From contig BROG01000109.1 of NCBI GenBank assembly GCA_030159075.1, positions 1,387,001 to 1,451,000 on the forward strand: a DNA stretch of 64,000 bases, read 5' to 3'. Below are positions 33,401-39,827 of this stretch, piece by piece. The DNA comes from Atrina japonica. Its lineage: Eukaryota; Mollusca; Bivalvia; Pterioida; Pinnidae. Within the stretch, counting starts at the first letter, position 1, and each line of letters begins with the position of its first letter. A model generated the notes under the pieces. It was not told where the DNA came from. It did no database searches and was given only the letters and a program-made list of their open reading frames with translations. The position numbers and the translations under genes are program-made.

Positions 33401-34452
33401 AAATGTTGATTTGTATTATTACCACTGATTGATATTGATTTTCATGTAATAAGGATGTTGACAAATATTCCTACCATGACGACTGTTTTCTTTTTGTGTG
33501 TTGATTTCACACTGCTCACAGTGGTCAAACTTTCGGTCAGAGTCTAGATTTGTGTCATACCTGGGACAAAATAAACAGGCTTCCAATTGATTAGTAGCAG
33601 TGGCATAGGTATGCTTTAGTAAGATCCTTATAACCCGACATGGTGGAGGGTCGTGAACCCTTTCTTGACCTGGAAGAGTTTAAGTTTTTGGAAATAAAGC
33701 AAAGCAATATTAAAATAACGCAGGCATAAGTTATCATTCCTACTTGTCACCATATCTGCCAGTATCCAGTGAGGATTAAAATGGTTTTCCTGTGAATCTT
33801 GTCATAATGGAAAAGTGGGTAGAATCAGCTCAAGGTCGAACACGTCCTGACTAGAGTTGAGAGACTTCATGGTTCAAACACAAAGCTCTTACTACTTGGC
33901 CACGGAAGCCCAATAGCTTTTGATGTTTCTGATTAACCCATTCACCCCTAAAGACACATTTGGACTGGTCTAAGTCATTGGTTGCACCGTATAACTGGAA
34001 ATTTTAATTTTGCCTTTTTCGCCCTTAGAGGAGAGGGCGAATCTAAAATCAAAGAAAACTTTTCAAGCTAAGTACAAGTAATTGATGCACGCATATACAT
34101 GCCATCTGAGAGATTATGATAAATGAGGGAGAATTTAAGACCAGGTGAATGTCTTCTGTAGTAAAAGGGCAAAAATAATCGAGGGCGAAAATTTCCAGGT
34201 ATACAGTTGATCATGTCTGTGAAAACAATACACAAGGCATCTCCTACAATGACATGAAGCAGGAAATTCCAATTTTTAAATCTCAATCCTTGTTGCTACA
34301 CGAGGTGATAGGTTTGCTACCAACATCTGTATTGCCATGGGTTAAAATCTGTGATTGAAGTTACGATTACTCTTTCTCTTTCTGGAAAGTAAACTCATTT
34401 AATCTCGTCATTTCTTTGTATTTTAGCCATTAAGATCAAACCACAGCTATAG
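11972..34452 (+). CDS. ZC3H3: ZC3H3 (SMICL-like) five-CCCH zinc-finger protein, 5' incomplete
   Basis: Exons: 11972-14173, 15335-15383, 18676-18845, 19104-19220, 21179-21308, 22446-22604, 26884-27079, 30218-30360, 31448-31653 and 34427-34452. All junctions are GT/AG and phase-consistent, totalling 1131 codons plus stop from the first exon found. Five fingers are readable (CX8CX5CX3H, CX7CX4CX3H, CX7CX4CX3H, CX7CX5CX3H, CX8CX5CX3H), as in the ZC3H3/CPSF30-like family. The C-terminal motifs KLPTFISL and IKIKPQL match the ends of animal ZC3H3 proteins. Vertebrate ZC3H3 binds polyadenylated nuclear RNA and acts in mRNA 3'-end processing/export and, with ZFC3H1 and PABPN1 partners, in nuclear RNA decay. 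The large N-terminal exon is low-complexity and repeat-bearing. The short conserved N-terminus expected in the family was not found in the window, so the start is unknown. Confidence 0.9.
12466..12884 (+). repeat. Coding 36-bp tandem repeat (12 residues) in ZC3H3
   Basis: About 11 units of NNSSETSKPVVR with alternating E-T/E-I and VVR/LVK variants. The period is a multiple of three, so unit gain or loss keeps the frame. Alternation of the two unit types points to duplication of unit pairs. Later units are shortened or diverged. Confidence 0.93.
14318..14480 (-). mobile_element. SINE family S3 fragment
   Basis: The reverse complement carries the S3 tail: GGTGACGTCTCCATATGAGT, AAAGATTCTTGAGTGGGACA and ACAACAACAACAA. 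It matches + copies at 25588 and 29738. Confidence 0.65.
14500..15185. repeat. Broken copy of the ACTCA-rich TIR element (family M8)
   Basis: Pieces resembling 39463-39827 and 46891-47324 are present, including GAGTATGTACTCAAATTTTA and a terminal GAGTGAATTTGGTGACTTCT near 15160. The pieces are separated by unrelated AT-rich sequence. Confidence 0.45.
15335..15383 (+). CDS. ZC3H3: ZC3H3 exon b, 49-nt candidate
   Basis: The acceptor is TTTTTACTTCAG before 15335 and the donor is AACAG|GTTTAC after 15383. It accepts phase 1 and ends in phase 2, exactly bridging exon a (phase 1) and exon c (needs phase 2), which cannot be joined directly. It reads DQRPKNLPLIRNHTCN without a stop. The donor is weak, so transcript evidence is wanted. 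Confidence 0.6.
15650..16490 (-). mobile_element. SINE S1 copy split by an internal 38-bp array
   Basis: On the minus strand the tRNA-like head (AGCGGCTATAGCCTAGAGGT, GCATTGCACTTTAAACC) is at 16430-16480, and the SINE body (GATTCGAGCACCGCTGGAGA, then TTAAGCTGATTTCCTAAGAA, then AACCTGGTTCTCTC) is at 15650-15795. The array occupies the point between them. Confidence 0.65.
15800..16435. repeat. 38-bp minisatellite inside a SINE
   Basis: About 16 units of GGTGGAAGACTTCATGGTTT followed by ACTTCAAAACTTACTACA, with a few truncated or fused units. Overlapping ORFs in all + frames are artefacts. Confidence 0.93.
16533..16770 (+). mobile_element. SINE S1-like copy, diverged
   Basis: The tRNA-like head (TTCCATGATTGAGTGGTAAG, GCACTTC-like core, CTGGAGTCTCTCACTTCTAG) is followed by a decayed body with AAGTAAACCGATTTTGTGAG. 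Confidence 0.5.
16771..17526. other. ZC3H3 intron sequence with small MITE remnants
   Basis: A T1-like remnant lies at about 17040-17142 (GAGACCATCTCACTAATCGG ... AGGTTCCACTGTA). A T2-like end lies at about 17181-17245 (CCAGTCTTTATAGGGAGGTG). No exon was recognised. Confidence 0.5.
17527..17960. repeat. Diverged direct duplication of about 220 bp
   Basis: Both halves share GGCACAGAAAGGGA or GGTACAGAAAGGGA, a following CATCAA...TTTATTTGT block, and a CTTTATTGAGCCTCTT or CCTCATTGAGCCTCTT end (about 17527-17735 and 17765-17965). Confidence 0.5.
18490..18582. repeat. T2 MITE fragment
   Basis: Contains GTTGATTTGTACACAAATGG, TACCATTGGGGAC and GTGATCTTTATACACAGGTG, as in the fuller copies at 42806, 53814, 61587 and 62476. 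Confidence 0.65.
18676..18845 (+). CDS. ZC3H3: ZC3H3 exon c
   Basis: The acceptor TTTTTAATAACAG ends at 18675; a second AG at 18690 would keep frame and drop five codons. The donor is AAAG|GTATGT after 18845 (phase 1). It encodes KKSKPSILDGE followed by CLVMIGGVVYRTSNTSLIKA. The IGGV-Y element is the short motif that precedes the fingers in ZC3H3 proteins. Confidence 0.82.
18829..19015. repeat. Tandem repeat containing the exon c splice donor
   Basis: Units of about 36 bp carry ACATTAAAGGTATGTAAAT or TTATTAAAGGTATGTAAA. The first unit is the real exon-intron junction. Three of the four downstream units repeat AAAG|GTATGT, and one reads AAAG|GCATGT. Confidence 0.85.
19104..19220 (+). CDS. ZC3H3: ZC3H3 exon d
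   Basis: Acceptor CTGACACACAG, donor GTAAGT, phase 1 in and phase 1 out. It encodes TIIFRGVKFQMDNSGKTLKR, a second degenerate copy of the GV-(Y/F) motif. Confidence 0.85.
19793..19895 (+). mobile_element. SINE S2 3' fragment
   Basis: GTACTCCGGTTTCCTCCCAC, then AATGAGAGACATTTATATAA and GTTGACATGGCATG, matches the body and tail of the fuller copy at 35769. Confidence 0.6.
20338..21111. mobile_element. Tigger/pogo-like MITE T1 carrying an internal array
   Basis: The left end CAGTAGAACCTGCCTTGAGA follows TA, and the right end has GGTGGTCTCTTGATAAAGGT followed by TCCACT. Between them the GAGACCACTCTCATG segment has been tandemly amplified. CAGT termini with TA flanks are typical of TcMar-Tigger/pogo MITEs; no transposase is present. 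Confidence 0.7.
20365..20985. repeat. 33-bp minisatellite, about 19 units
   Basis: The unit is TTTTGAGACCACTCTCATGA followed by AACACCACCCATC, with a CTCAAATG variant. The 33-bp period leaves long ORFs open on both strands (11-residue repeats), which are artefacts. Confidence 0.95.
21179..21308 (+). CDS. ZC3H3: ZC3H3 exon e, with NAGNAG acceptor
   Basis: The acceptor reads CCAGCAG, so two in-frame AGs (ending 21175 and 21178) are available. The donor is GCAAG|GTTGAG after 21308 (phase 2). It encodes VKRVDIGGVTYIQTKPGTLE, the third GGV-Y motif, followed by TSRTLA leading into the finger region. Confidence 0.85.
21325..21470. repeat. GA/GACA-rich simple repeat in intron
   Basis: (GA)n interrupted by CAGACAGA blocks, starting about 15 bp after the exon e donor. 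Confidence 0.9.
21942..22122. mobile_element. Tigger/pogo-like MITE, family T2b
   Basis: Left end CAGTTGAACATGTCTATATA, right end GACCTTTAATGCAAGTTTGA then CTG. Same architecture as 24337-24515 and 37106-37284. Confidence 0.6.
22446..22604 (+). CDS. ZC3H3: ZC3H3 exon f: first CCCH finger
   Basis: Acceptor TTTTCTTTTAG, donor AAG|GTAAGT, phase 2 in and out. The finger CMFYNRFGKCRRSENCPYIH (CX8CX5CX3H) is followed by DPSKIAVCTR, whose cysteine opens finger 2. This is the most conserved block of the family. Confidence 0.93.
22831..23832. mobile_element. 1.0-kb non-autonomous DNA transposon with ~28-bp TIRs
   Basis: TACCGTATTTTATGGCCTAT then AGGTCGAT at 22831 is mirrored by ATCGACCTATAGGCCGTAAA then ATACGGTA ending 23832. 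Sub-terminal GATAGGTCGA motifs are repeated inside both ends. The interior has no transposase domain. TA at both outer edges suggests TA target choice (Tc/mariner-like), by inference. Confidence 0.75.
24337..24515. mobile_element. T2b MITE
   Basis: Near-complete copy in the opposite orientation to 37106. It contains CCTGTATATAGGGGCCACCC, a central GAAGTATGCAGTCAAGGGAC and the end GCAGGTTTTACTG before TA. Confidence 0.75.
25330..25564. mobile_element. T1 MITE
   Basis: GGTGGAACCTGTCTTGACAG at the left and GGATAGGTTCCACTG at the right, with TGGTCTCTTAAAACAGGTGG inside. Confidence 0.7.
25565..26045 (+). repeat. Dispersed repeat F6 interrupted by a SINE
   Basis: The head TACTGCTCATACATCAACAAA and the body after 25850 (GGATGTTTTTGATAAACAAT, CAATGCTGTGGTTAAGAAGA) together match the uninterrupted copy at 36030-36245. 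Confidence 0.6.
25588..25849 (+). mobile_element. SINE S3 with target duplication ATCAACAAA
   Basis: The B-box-like GGGTTCGAGCC lies near 25620. The body has GTTGGCACGTTAAAGAACCT and CCTTCACTGCACAATG, and the tail has GGTGACATCTCCATATGAAT, TTCTTGAGTGGAATGTTAAA and CAACAATACA. ATCAACAAA flanks it at 25579-25587 and 25850-25858. Confidence 0.75.
26272..26838. mobile_element. CAGTAAAACC MITE interrupted by a nested element
   Basis: The left part (CAGTAAAACCTTGTTATGCT, GGCTTTATAAAGGGTTTGGC) and the right part (AAAAGTGGACTTTCAAAAAT, GGCATTATAAATAGGATTTA, then CTG) align to the uninterrupted copy at 53540-53715. Confidence 0.7.
26355..26744. mobile_element. Nested element with CAGGGGCTGAA termini
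   Basis: Left CAGGGGCTGAACTTTT and right AATTTTCAGCCCCTG are inverted. The interior repeats GGTCC-rich blocks. No clean target duplication was seen. hAT-like by terminus only. Confidence 0.55.
26884..27079 (+). CDS. ZC3H3: ZC3H3 exon g: CCCH fingers 2-4
   Basis: The acceptor TTTTTTTCAG ends at 26883 and the donor is AAAAG|GTAATG after 27079 (phase 0). It completes finger 2 (FLRGTCNVTDCPFSH), contains finger 3 (CLYFLRGICSRDNCPYLH) and starts finger 4 (CPDFLKGFCPLGEK). The introns therefore split fingers 2 and 4. Confidence 0.93.
27779..28052 (+). mobile_element. SINE S1
   Basis: Head CACCTGCCCTGTAGTTAGAG, body AGAAAGTTTGCCAGTTTACT, GGTCTCTTCCCGGGTA and GGGTTCTCTCCCGCT, tail AACTGACAGTGTTGAGTTGA then GTATGGCATAAAACACC. 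The head is poorly tRNA-like here. Confidence 0.7.
28882..29571. mobile_element. F7 element (TAATAAGC termini) with internal 42-bp array
   Basis: The left end GTATCGTATTTGACCTAATA then AGCATCC is inverted as GGGGGCTTATTATGTAGAAT at the right. A related longer copy lies at about 55103-56080 and a left end at 63923. The array at 29078-29262 repeats GACATTTTTCTGTTGATGTG then GAGCTAGAGATAAACTGTTT about 4-5 times, a segment found once in the 55-kb copy. Confidence 0.6.
29738..30066 (+). mobile_element. SINE S3
   Basis: tRNA-like head (CAGTGGTCAAGTGGCAGAGC, GGATCAATTCCC). The body has GGCATATAAAAGAACCCTCA and CAAAATGTATAGCACTTCAC, and the tail has GATGACATCTCCGTGTAAGT and TTCTTGATGGGATG. Confidence 0.7.
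30075..30163 (+). mobile_element. TTAA-hairpin element H1
   Basis: TTAACTCCTTCACCCCTAAA at the left, CAGGGGTGGATGAGTTA at the right, with the core CATTTGGACTGGCCTAAATC and GAATCCATTG between. The first full copy in the window of a family of about 16. Confidence 0.75.
30218..30360 (+). CDS. ZC3H3: ZC3H3 exon h: end of finger 4 and finger 5
   Basis: Acceptor CTCTTTATAG, donor AAAAAGG|GTATGG, phase 0 in, phase 2 out. CKKKH completes finger 4; finger 5 is CQIYASTGHCPDGKTCKLRH (CX8CX5CX3H). A basic stretch TRKRKRP follows and may act as a nuclear localisation signal. Confidence 0.9.
30361..31282. other. ZC3H3 intron, no recognised feature
   Basis: AT-rich intron sequence. Short ORFs at 30812-31033 have no domain. 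Confidence 0.5.
31283..31402. mobile_element. T1 MITE, partial
   Basis: AGAGACCACCTGTCTTGTGG, GAGAACCACTCAAATCTG and a right end CAAGATAGGTTTCACTG, with the left terminus eroded. Confidence 0.6.
31448..31653 (+). CDS. ZC3H3: ZC3H3 exon i: conserved KLPTFISL segment
   Basis: Acceptor TTGTATTCCAG, donor AAAAC|GTAAGT, phase 2 in, phase 1 out. It encodes ETDIPFKMRKLPTFISLDVG, matching the short conserved C-terminal block of ZC3H3, in an acidic serine-rich context. Confidence 0.88.
31654..33065. repeat. Complex GTAAGTCACTGA satellite with 165-bp higher-order unit
   Basis: Basic units of about 20 bp (GTAAGTCACTGACACAACAC, GAAGTCACTGATACAATCT) start at the exon i splice donor. From about 32240 to 32820 they are organised in a 159-165-bp higher-order repeat marked by TTATTGACACAACACATATC at about 32241, 32400, 32565 and 32730. 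Confidence 0.92.
33933..33983 (+). mobile_element. TTAA-hairpin element, left half
   Basis: TTAACCCATTCACCCCTAAA and CATTTGGACTGGTCTAAGTC, then abruptly replaced by the M4 element. Confidence 0.65.
33986..34206. mobile_element. M4 palindromic MITE (CTGGAAATTTTCGCCC)
   Basis: ACTGGAAATTTTAATTTTGC at the left and GAGGGCGAAAATTTCCAGGT at the right are inverted. Inner GCCCTT/AAGGGC blocks also pair. Other copies lie at 40095, 52135, 57590 and 61899. Confidence 0.7.
34427..34452 (+). CDS. ZC3H3: ZC3H3 terminal coding exon
   Basis: Acceptor TTTGTATTTTAG. The split codon plus IKIKPQL and TAG matches the conserved very C-terminus (basic I-K-P-x-L) of ZC3H3 proteins, a strong check on the whole exon chain. 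A consensus donor AAG|GTAAGG follows 28 nt after the stop, at 34481. Confidence 0.85.
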
Positions 34453-34800
34453 CTTCACATTTCCCTGGGAATCGGAGAAGGTAAGGCTGTCCTTAGTAAT
34501 GGTGACAATCAGAATTATAAAATGTCTTCATATTAATTTTGTACAGATAACCTTAAATTTACATTTGACCAGGACTGCGTTGTTCAACAGGTGATTAATT
34601 ACCTTTATAAGTAATTAACAGATATTTAGTTAATTATTATGTTTAGTTTATCAGAAAATGTAACCATTGATTTCGTTCAAAATTTGCACATTAAGAAAAT
34701 ATTACTAAAAAACCACAATTGTAGGCAAAATGATTTTTTTACTTTTGTTTTTACAGAATTATCAGAGTTTGAATAAAGTCATTAACCACTGTTTGAACAA
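34453..34800 (+). promoter_or_regulatory. Candidate spliced 3' UTR and poly(A) signal of ZC3H3
   Basis: A donor at 34481 (GAGAAG|GTAAGG) and a pyrimidine-rich acceptor TTTTTACAG ending 34756 would remove 276 nt. AATAAA at 34772-34777 follows, giving a poly(A) site near 34790-34800, just before a T1 MITE. Confidence 0.5.
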
Positions 34801-34821
34801 CTAAATCCTGGATATATAATA

Positions 34822-35538
34822 CAGTGGAACCTGAATGAACACCATCTTCTGAGACCACTCTTTTATAAGACCACCTGTCTTCTGAGACCACTCTTTTATA
34901 AGACCACCTGTCTTCTGAGACCACTCTTTTATAAGACCACCTGTCTTCTGATACCACTCTTTTATAAGACCACCTGTCTTCTGAGACCACTCTTTTATAA
35001 GACCACCTGTCTTCTGAGACCACTCTTTTATAAGACCACCTGTCTTCTGAGACCACTCTTTTATAAGACCACCTGTCTTCTGAGACCACTCTTTTATAAG
35101 ACCACCTGCCTTCTGAGACCACTCTTTTATAAGACCACCTGTCTTCTGAGACCACTCTTTTATAAGACCACCTGTCTTCTGAGACCACTCTTTTATAAGA
35201 CCACCTGTCTTCTGAGACCACTCTTTTATAAGACCACCTGCCTTCTGAGACCACTCTTTTATAAGACCACCTGTCTTCTGAGACCACTCTTTTATAAGAC
35301 CACCTGTCTTCTGAGACCACTCTTTTATAAGACCACCTGTCTTCTGAGACCACTCTTTTATAAGACCACCTGTCTTCTGAGCCCACTCTTTTATAAGACC
35401 ACCTGTCTTCTGAGACTTTATTCTGAAAACCACTCGTTAAAATAAACCTGTATATAAAACCTCTTTTGAGAGACCATCTGTCTTGAAAAACCACATTTCA
35501 GTGGCAGATGGGTGGTCTCTTAAGACAGGTTCCACTGT
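34822..35538. mobile_element. T1 MITE carrying an internal 33-bp array
   Basis: Left end TA|CAGTGGAACCTGAATGA, right end GGTGGTCTCTTAAGACAGGT then TCCACTG. The arm of the element has been amplified (see array entry). Confidence 0.78.
34850..35415. repeat. 33-bp minisatellite, about 17 units
   Basis: The unit is CTTCTGAGACCACTCTTTTA followed by TAAGACCACCTGT, very homogeneous (occasional GCC for GTC). Long ORFs on the minus strand (11-residue repeats) are artefacts. Confidence 0.96.
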
Positions 35539-35605
35539 GCCATATGTCTTGAAAGTCCACATTTCAGTGGCAGATGGGGTGGTCTCTTAAGACAGGTACC
35601 ACTGT
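35539..35605. repeat. Duplicate right end of the T1 MITE
   Basis: CCACATTTCAGTGGCAGATG then GGGTGGTCTCTTAAGACAGG repeats the preceding element end almost exactly. Confidence 0.75.
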
Positions 35606-35768
35606 TATTTAGAGAAGAATTGAAGTTCACTTTCAATATTATATCGATGTTTTCTTTTCTATGTATTGTGATATGATTTTTAGCTCACCTCAGCTAAGTT
35701 GAGGAGAGCTCATAATTCGCCCTGGCATCTGCATCCAGTTAAAAGATTGGTTGAGGTCAGATTTACAT

Positions 35769-36019
35769 AGGGCGTCCGGGTAGCGCAGTGGTTAGCACAC
35801 TCAATTCTCACGATTGCGACCCGAGTTTGATCCTTGAAGTTGACAGTGATGTATATGAGATGGCATGGCGGTGGCCAACTTGGACACGCGGATTTTCTCT
35901 GGGTACTCTGGTTTTTTCCCACAAAAACCCCTGCACTTCAACATCAGAGCCAATGAGAGATATTTATATAAGTTGCATTAACATGTTTGTTAATCGTTGT
36001 AAAATAAATAAAGTTTTAA
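35769..36019 (+). mobile_element. tRNA-derived SINE, family S2
   Basis: Clear A box (GTAGCGCAGTGGTTAGC) and B box (GAGTTTGATCC), body GTACTCTGGTTTTTTCCCAC, tail TTGTTAATCGTTGTAAAATA then AATAAAG. Partial copies lie at 19793 and 44068. Confidence 0.82.
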
Positions 36020-36029
36020 CTTAAATTGA

Positions 36030-36245
36030 CCTACTTCTACTGCTTAAACATCAACAAATGTGCATGTTATAAATGTCACATGGTTCAATGTACACCCCAT
36101 GCTGGATAATTATTGTGTATGTTGCTAAAAGTGACCCCGTATTGGACTCCAGCCTATTATCAATGCTATGATTAAGAAGATTGTTTGGGGTTAGTTTAAT
36201 TTGGGGATGTAAAAATATTGCGGTATGGTGAGTTTTGTAATCTTC
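36030..36245 (+). repeat. Dispersed repeat F6, uninterrupted copy
   Basis: TACTGCTTAAACATCAACAA, GACCCCGTATTGGACTCCAG and CTATGATTAAGAAGATTGTT match the halves around the SINE at 25588-25849. Confidence 0.6.
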
Positions 36246-36806
36246 AGAATTGCCAACATTTGAAAGTTAGAAAGAGGATGGTGCCAAATTTAGCAATGGG
36301 AAAAAAATTAAGCCAGCTGCTTAAATGAAGAGAAATGCTTTCTGAACTTGCAATAGAACAAGATTTAAATATATTTGGAATGATAAATATTGAAATTAAT
36401 GCTGAAAAAAATTACCTGTTCAAAGAGATGTGTTCATGATATAAAAAGACCCTTATCTAATTGACAGAGTTGACGAATAAATTATTACTGCTTAAAAAAA
36501 AAGTGGTTTTGATAAAATTGTAACAGCCAGGTCTATTTCACAGAAGAAATAAAACAAATCATGGAATCACAAATTTAAAGAAGATTATGAAGAGCAATTA
36601 CTTATCATCACATGACATGTTGAATTTCATGTGAGATTCATCATGACGAACTCTGGTATGGCACATGCCATGTGGGAATACATGATATCACCAAGAACAT
36701 GTACACAATCAAACGTAAGGCATCTACTAAAACAACCAGTACAAGAATCAAAGATGGATTCATTTTTTAGCAAACAAAACTTTGATTGGTCAATTTTGTA
36801 TATATA

Positions 36807-37035
36807 CAGTGGAAGCAGTCTTGAGAGGCCGCCCTTTCTGCGACTGAAATGTGGTCTGCCAAGACAGGTGGTCTCTCCAAGACAGGTGGTCTCTTAAGAC
36901 AGGTGGTCTCTTAAGACAGGTGGTCTCTCAAGAGAGGTCTTATTTACAGAGATATTTAACTATGTGGTCTTCAAAATGTGGTTAAAAATACAGGCGGTCT
37001 GTCATGATGATTGTCTCTCTGGACAGGTTCCACTG
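36807..37035. mobile_element. T1 MITE
   Basis: Left TA|CAGTGGAAGCAGTCTTG, right GGACAGGTTCCACTG. Three short tandem copies of AGACAGGTGGTCTCT lie inside (36855-36930), an incipient array. Confidence 0.75.
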
Positions 37036-37043
37036 TGTGTTTG

Positions 37044-37045
<2 letters not shown>

Positions 37046-37108
<63 letters not shown>

Positions 37109-37307
37109 TAAAGCCTGCTATAGCGGTCACCTCTATATAAGGATCACCTGTCTATAAAGGCCAGTTTTGAAAAGTCCCATGGCTGCATACTCTAACTAAA
37201 TTGAACCTGTGTATAAGGGCCACCTGCACATAAAGGTCAATATTGCCTGGTCCTTTGGGTGACCCCTATATACAGGTTTTACTGTATATATATAATATAT
37301 ATATATA

Positions 37308-37360
<53 letters not shown>
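37046..37360. mobile_element. T2b MITE inside a (TA)n microsatellite
   Basis: (TA)n tracts at 37046-37105 and 37285-37360 flank a complete element 37106-37284 with ends CAGTAAAGCCTGCTATAGCG and CCTATATACAGGTTTTACTG. Confidence 0.78.
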
Positions 37361-37553
37361 ATCTTAAACTGATTGCCTATAACAGTGTTAAAGTAGAGTT
37401 TGATGTTACATTTTACATTTTCATAATCTGACATTTTAGTCTGTTTTTCTCAATACAGGAAGAAGATTCATCACAAAGTAAGCAATCTTTGAAGTCTTCT
37501 CCAACATTATGTGATTTTATCGTTATTGTTATTCTAAGTACAATACCAATCAA

Positions 37554-37642
37554 TTAACTCATCAACCCTTGAAAAACAATGGACTCTTCTGTAAATACAA
37601 TGACTTAGACCAGTCCAAATGTCTTTTGGGGTAAATGAGTAA
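37554..37642 (-). mobile_element. TTAA-hairpin element
   Basis: TTAACTCATCAACCCTTGAA ... GGGGTAAATGAGTAAA, reverse orientation relative to 30075. Confidence 0.75.
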
Positions 37643-38352
37643 ATCATTATTTTTCATACACTGACGAGTTAATTGTTATGTTCTACATGCATGTGTAATC
37701 ATACAGGTATATTACAGAATTCAATACATAACATTATATTGCACTGCAGTTGGATACAGAAATTTGGCCAGGATCTACTTTTCTAAATGGATTTTCATTC
37801 ATCAAGAATATTTGATGTTGTCGTTAAAAGAGGAATGAAATTTAAACGTGTGTACACATATAGATAAATAAAGGACACGTAAATGATTACAAAACCACAC
37901 AAATGTTATTCTCCGTATCATCAGACTACACTTGATTGTTGTAGAGGAAGGATTCAAGCTAGGCATTTGTTGAATCCATCAGCTACAATGATCTTGTGCA
38001 GTCTGATGATGATGATACAGATAGAAACGTGTAGTTTTGTGCGTGTATTGGCCAATTCATGTAACTTATTGGGACAAACAGTTCTACTCACTTACTTGGT
38101 TATGACAGACCAAACAGGAAATTTGTTTTATTCCCCGCTGGATACCCCTAGGTGTGGTGACAAGTAGGAATTATTGCTCTTCTCACTATAATTTAGTGTT
38201 GTCATCCTGCCTTACCTCAAATTTAAACTCTTCCAGATCAAGAAAAGGTTCACACTCTTCCACTCAGGAGGCTATATGGATTAGACTACCGGTATATGTT
38301 CATTTATCTAACATTGTCTTTTGTTAGCATTTGTGTATTGAGACAGCAATTC

Positions 38353-38458
38353 TTAACCCACTCACCCCTAAAGACAGATTTAAACTTGTCCAAGTCATTG
38401 ATTTATGGAAGAGTCCATTGTTTTTCAGGGGGTGGGGAGGAGGAGGTCGATGAGTTAA
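38353..38458 (+). mobile_element. TTAA-hairpin element with GGA-rich expansion
   Basis: TTAACCCACTCACCCCTAAA ... GATGAGTTAA, with an extra GGGGAGGAGGAGG tract near the right arm. Confidence 0.75.
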
Positions 38459-39149
38459 GCTGTTAATTTTCCACCATATTTTGTGAGTGATTGTATTAAT
38501 TTAGAAAAATTGAAACCGAGAAACTAAGGATTTTGTCCTAGGCTATCCTACCATCAGTCCCAGTTTTGCATTATGCTTGAATTCTGCGGTTTATAATATC
38601 TTATAATATTTTATAATAATTAAATGTATAGCAATGTTTCCTAATTTGTTTACACATGTACTGTACACTACATGTACAGTAACATTACTGTGAGAAAATA
38701 TCTATACTTGAATTAGCTGTTATGTCTGATTTGAAGTTTGTATATTATTGGACTATATCAAGTCTTTTTACTCAATGGGACTCACAAATTTAACTTGGAA
38801 CCCATAAATTTTCATCTTGTGGGTCACAGAGACTCACTGAAATAAGACCTTAGGGAAAACCCTGCAGTCCATCTGGTTAAAGTTTTGTAATTGCTGACCA
38901 TTCATTTAATCGTTTAACAGGTATGAGACAAGTACCGATTCACCAATACTCTCAAAATGCTTGTTTACAGTTACCATCAGATATTTTTTTGTTGTTACAA
39001 GATTTGGGAATGCAATACCCTCTCTGTTATTTCATAACAGAAGTGATCCATTGAAATGACATTGAATGGCATTGAAATGACAAGAGTTGTCTCCCTTAAG
39101 CAACATTCTTAGTAAAAGGCCAGTGAATCAGATAGTGAACTAATGATAT

Positions 39150-39235
39150 AAACTCATCTGCCCCTGAATAACAATGGACTCTTCTGTAAATCAATGACTT
39201 AGACCAGTCCAAATGAGGCTTTAAGAGTAAATGTG
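39150..39235 (-). mobile_element. TTAA-hairpin element, diverged
   Basis: AAACTCATCTGCCCCTGAAT, TTAGACCAGTCCAAATGAGG and TTAAGAGTAAATG. The terminal TTAA motifs are lost. Confidence 0.65.
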
Positions 39236-39462
39236 GTCGTCAAATCAGCCAATATATAGAAACTAGTTAACCCATATTTTATTTTCGACTGAGTACTCTA
39301 TTATTTGGTCTAGCATCATGATTGCATCTAAGACCTAAATGGCTGATCCAGGAATTACTAAAAGGGGAGAGGGATATTATGTATTATTTAAAGGATATAT
39401 GATACATGCCTACTACACTGTAATTTTCAAATATTTGGATAAATCTCGAGATGAAGATCGGT

Positions 39463-39827
39463 GCCCAAAGTCACCAAATTTACTCAATACTCAACATTTG
39501 TAAAACTTCTAAATTGAGTGAATAAGAAACATATTATCACTTTACATCATTCACATATAATTTTTTGCATCGCTTATCATTTTCCTGTAGAATATGAATA
39601 AATATGTTGAGTACGGTACTCAAAACTCGAGTACATACTCAAACATTTTTATTTTAATATTTCTGAAGTTTTCTTCAAATGAGCAATAATTTTCACCATT
39701 ATTTACAATCGTATACCATCAACGTACAAACATGTTCAGTTACAGAATAAATCTTGCGTGTTTTTGTCTTAAAATTATGAAAAGTTAGTTGAGCTTGACT
39801 ACTGAGTAAATTTGGTGACTTCGGGCC
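39463..39827. mobile_element. M8 TIR element (GTCACCAAATTTACTCA)
   Basis: Left GCCCAAAGTCACCAAATTTA then CTCA; right TGAGTAAATTTGGTGACTTC then GGGCC. The interior has GAGTACATACTCAAAC-type palindromes. A second full copy is at 46891. Confidence 0.75.

Noticed and set aside
34751..35494. 247-residue and 210-residue ORFs of 11-residue repeats (minus strand)
   Set aside because: They are readings of the 33-bp minisatellite; several frames stay open because the period is a multiple of three. No start context, domain or flanking exon supports them.
35769..35835. Functional tRNA gene
   Set aside because: A and B boxes are present, but the body cannot form a proper cloverleaf and continues into a SINE tail.
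37459..37477. Micro-exon candidate with acceptor CTCAATACAG and donor AAA|GTAAGC
   Set aside because: Only 19 nt, downstream of the ZC3H3 stop and of a good poly(A) signal; sites this short occur by chance.
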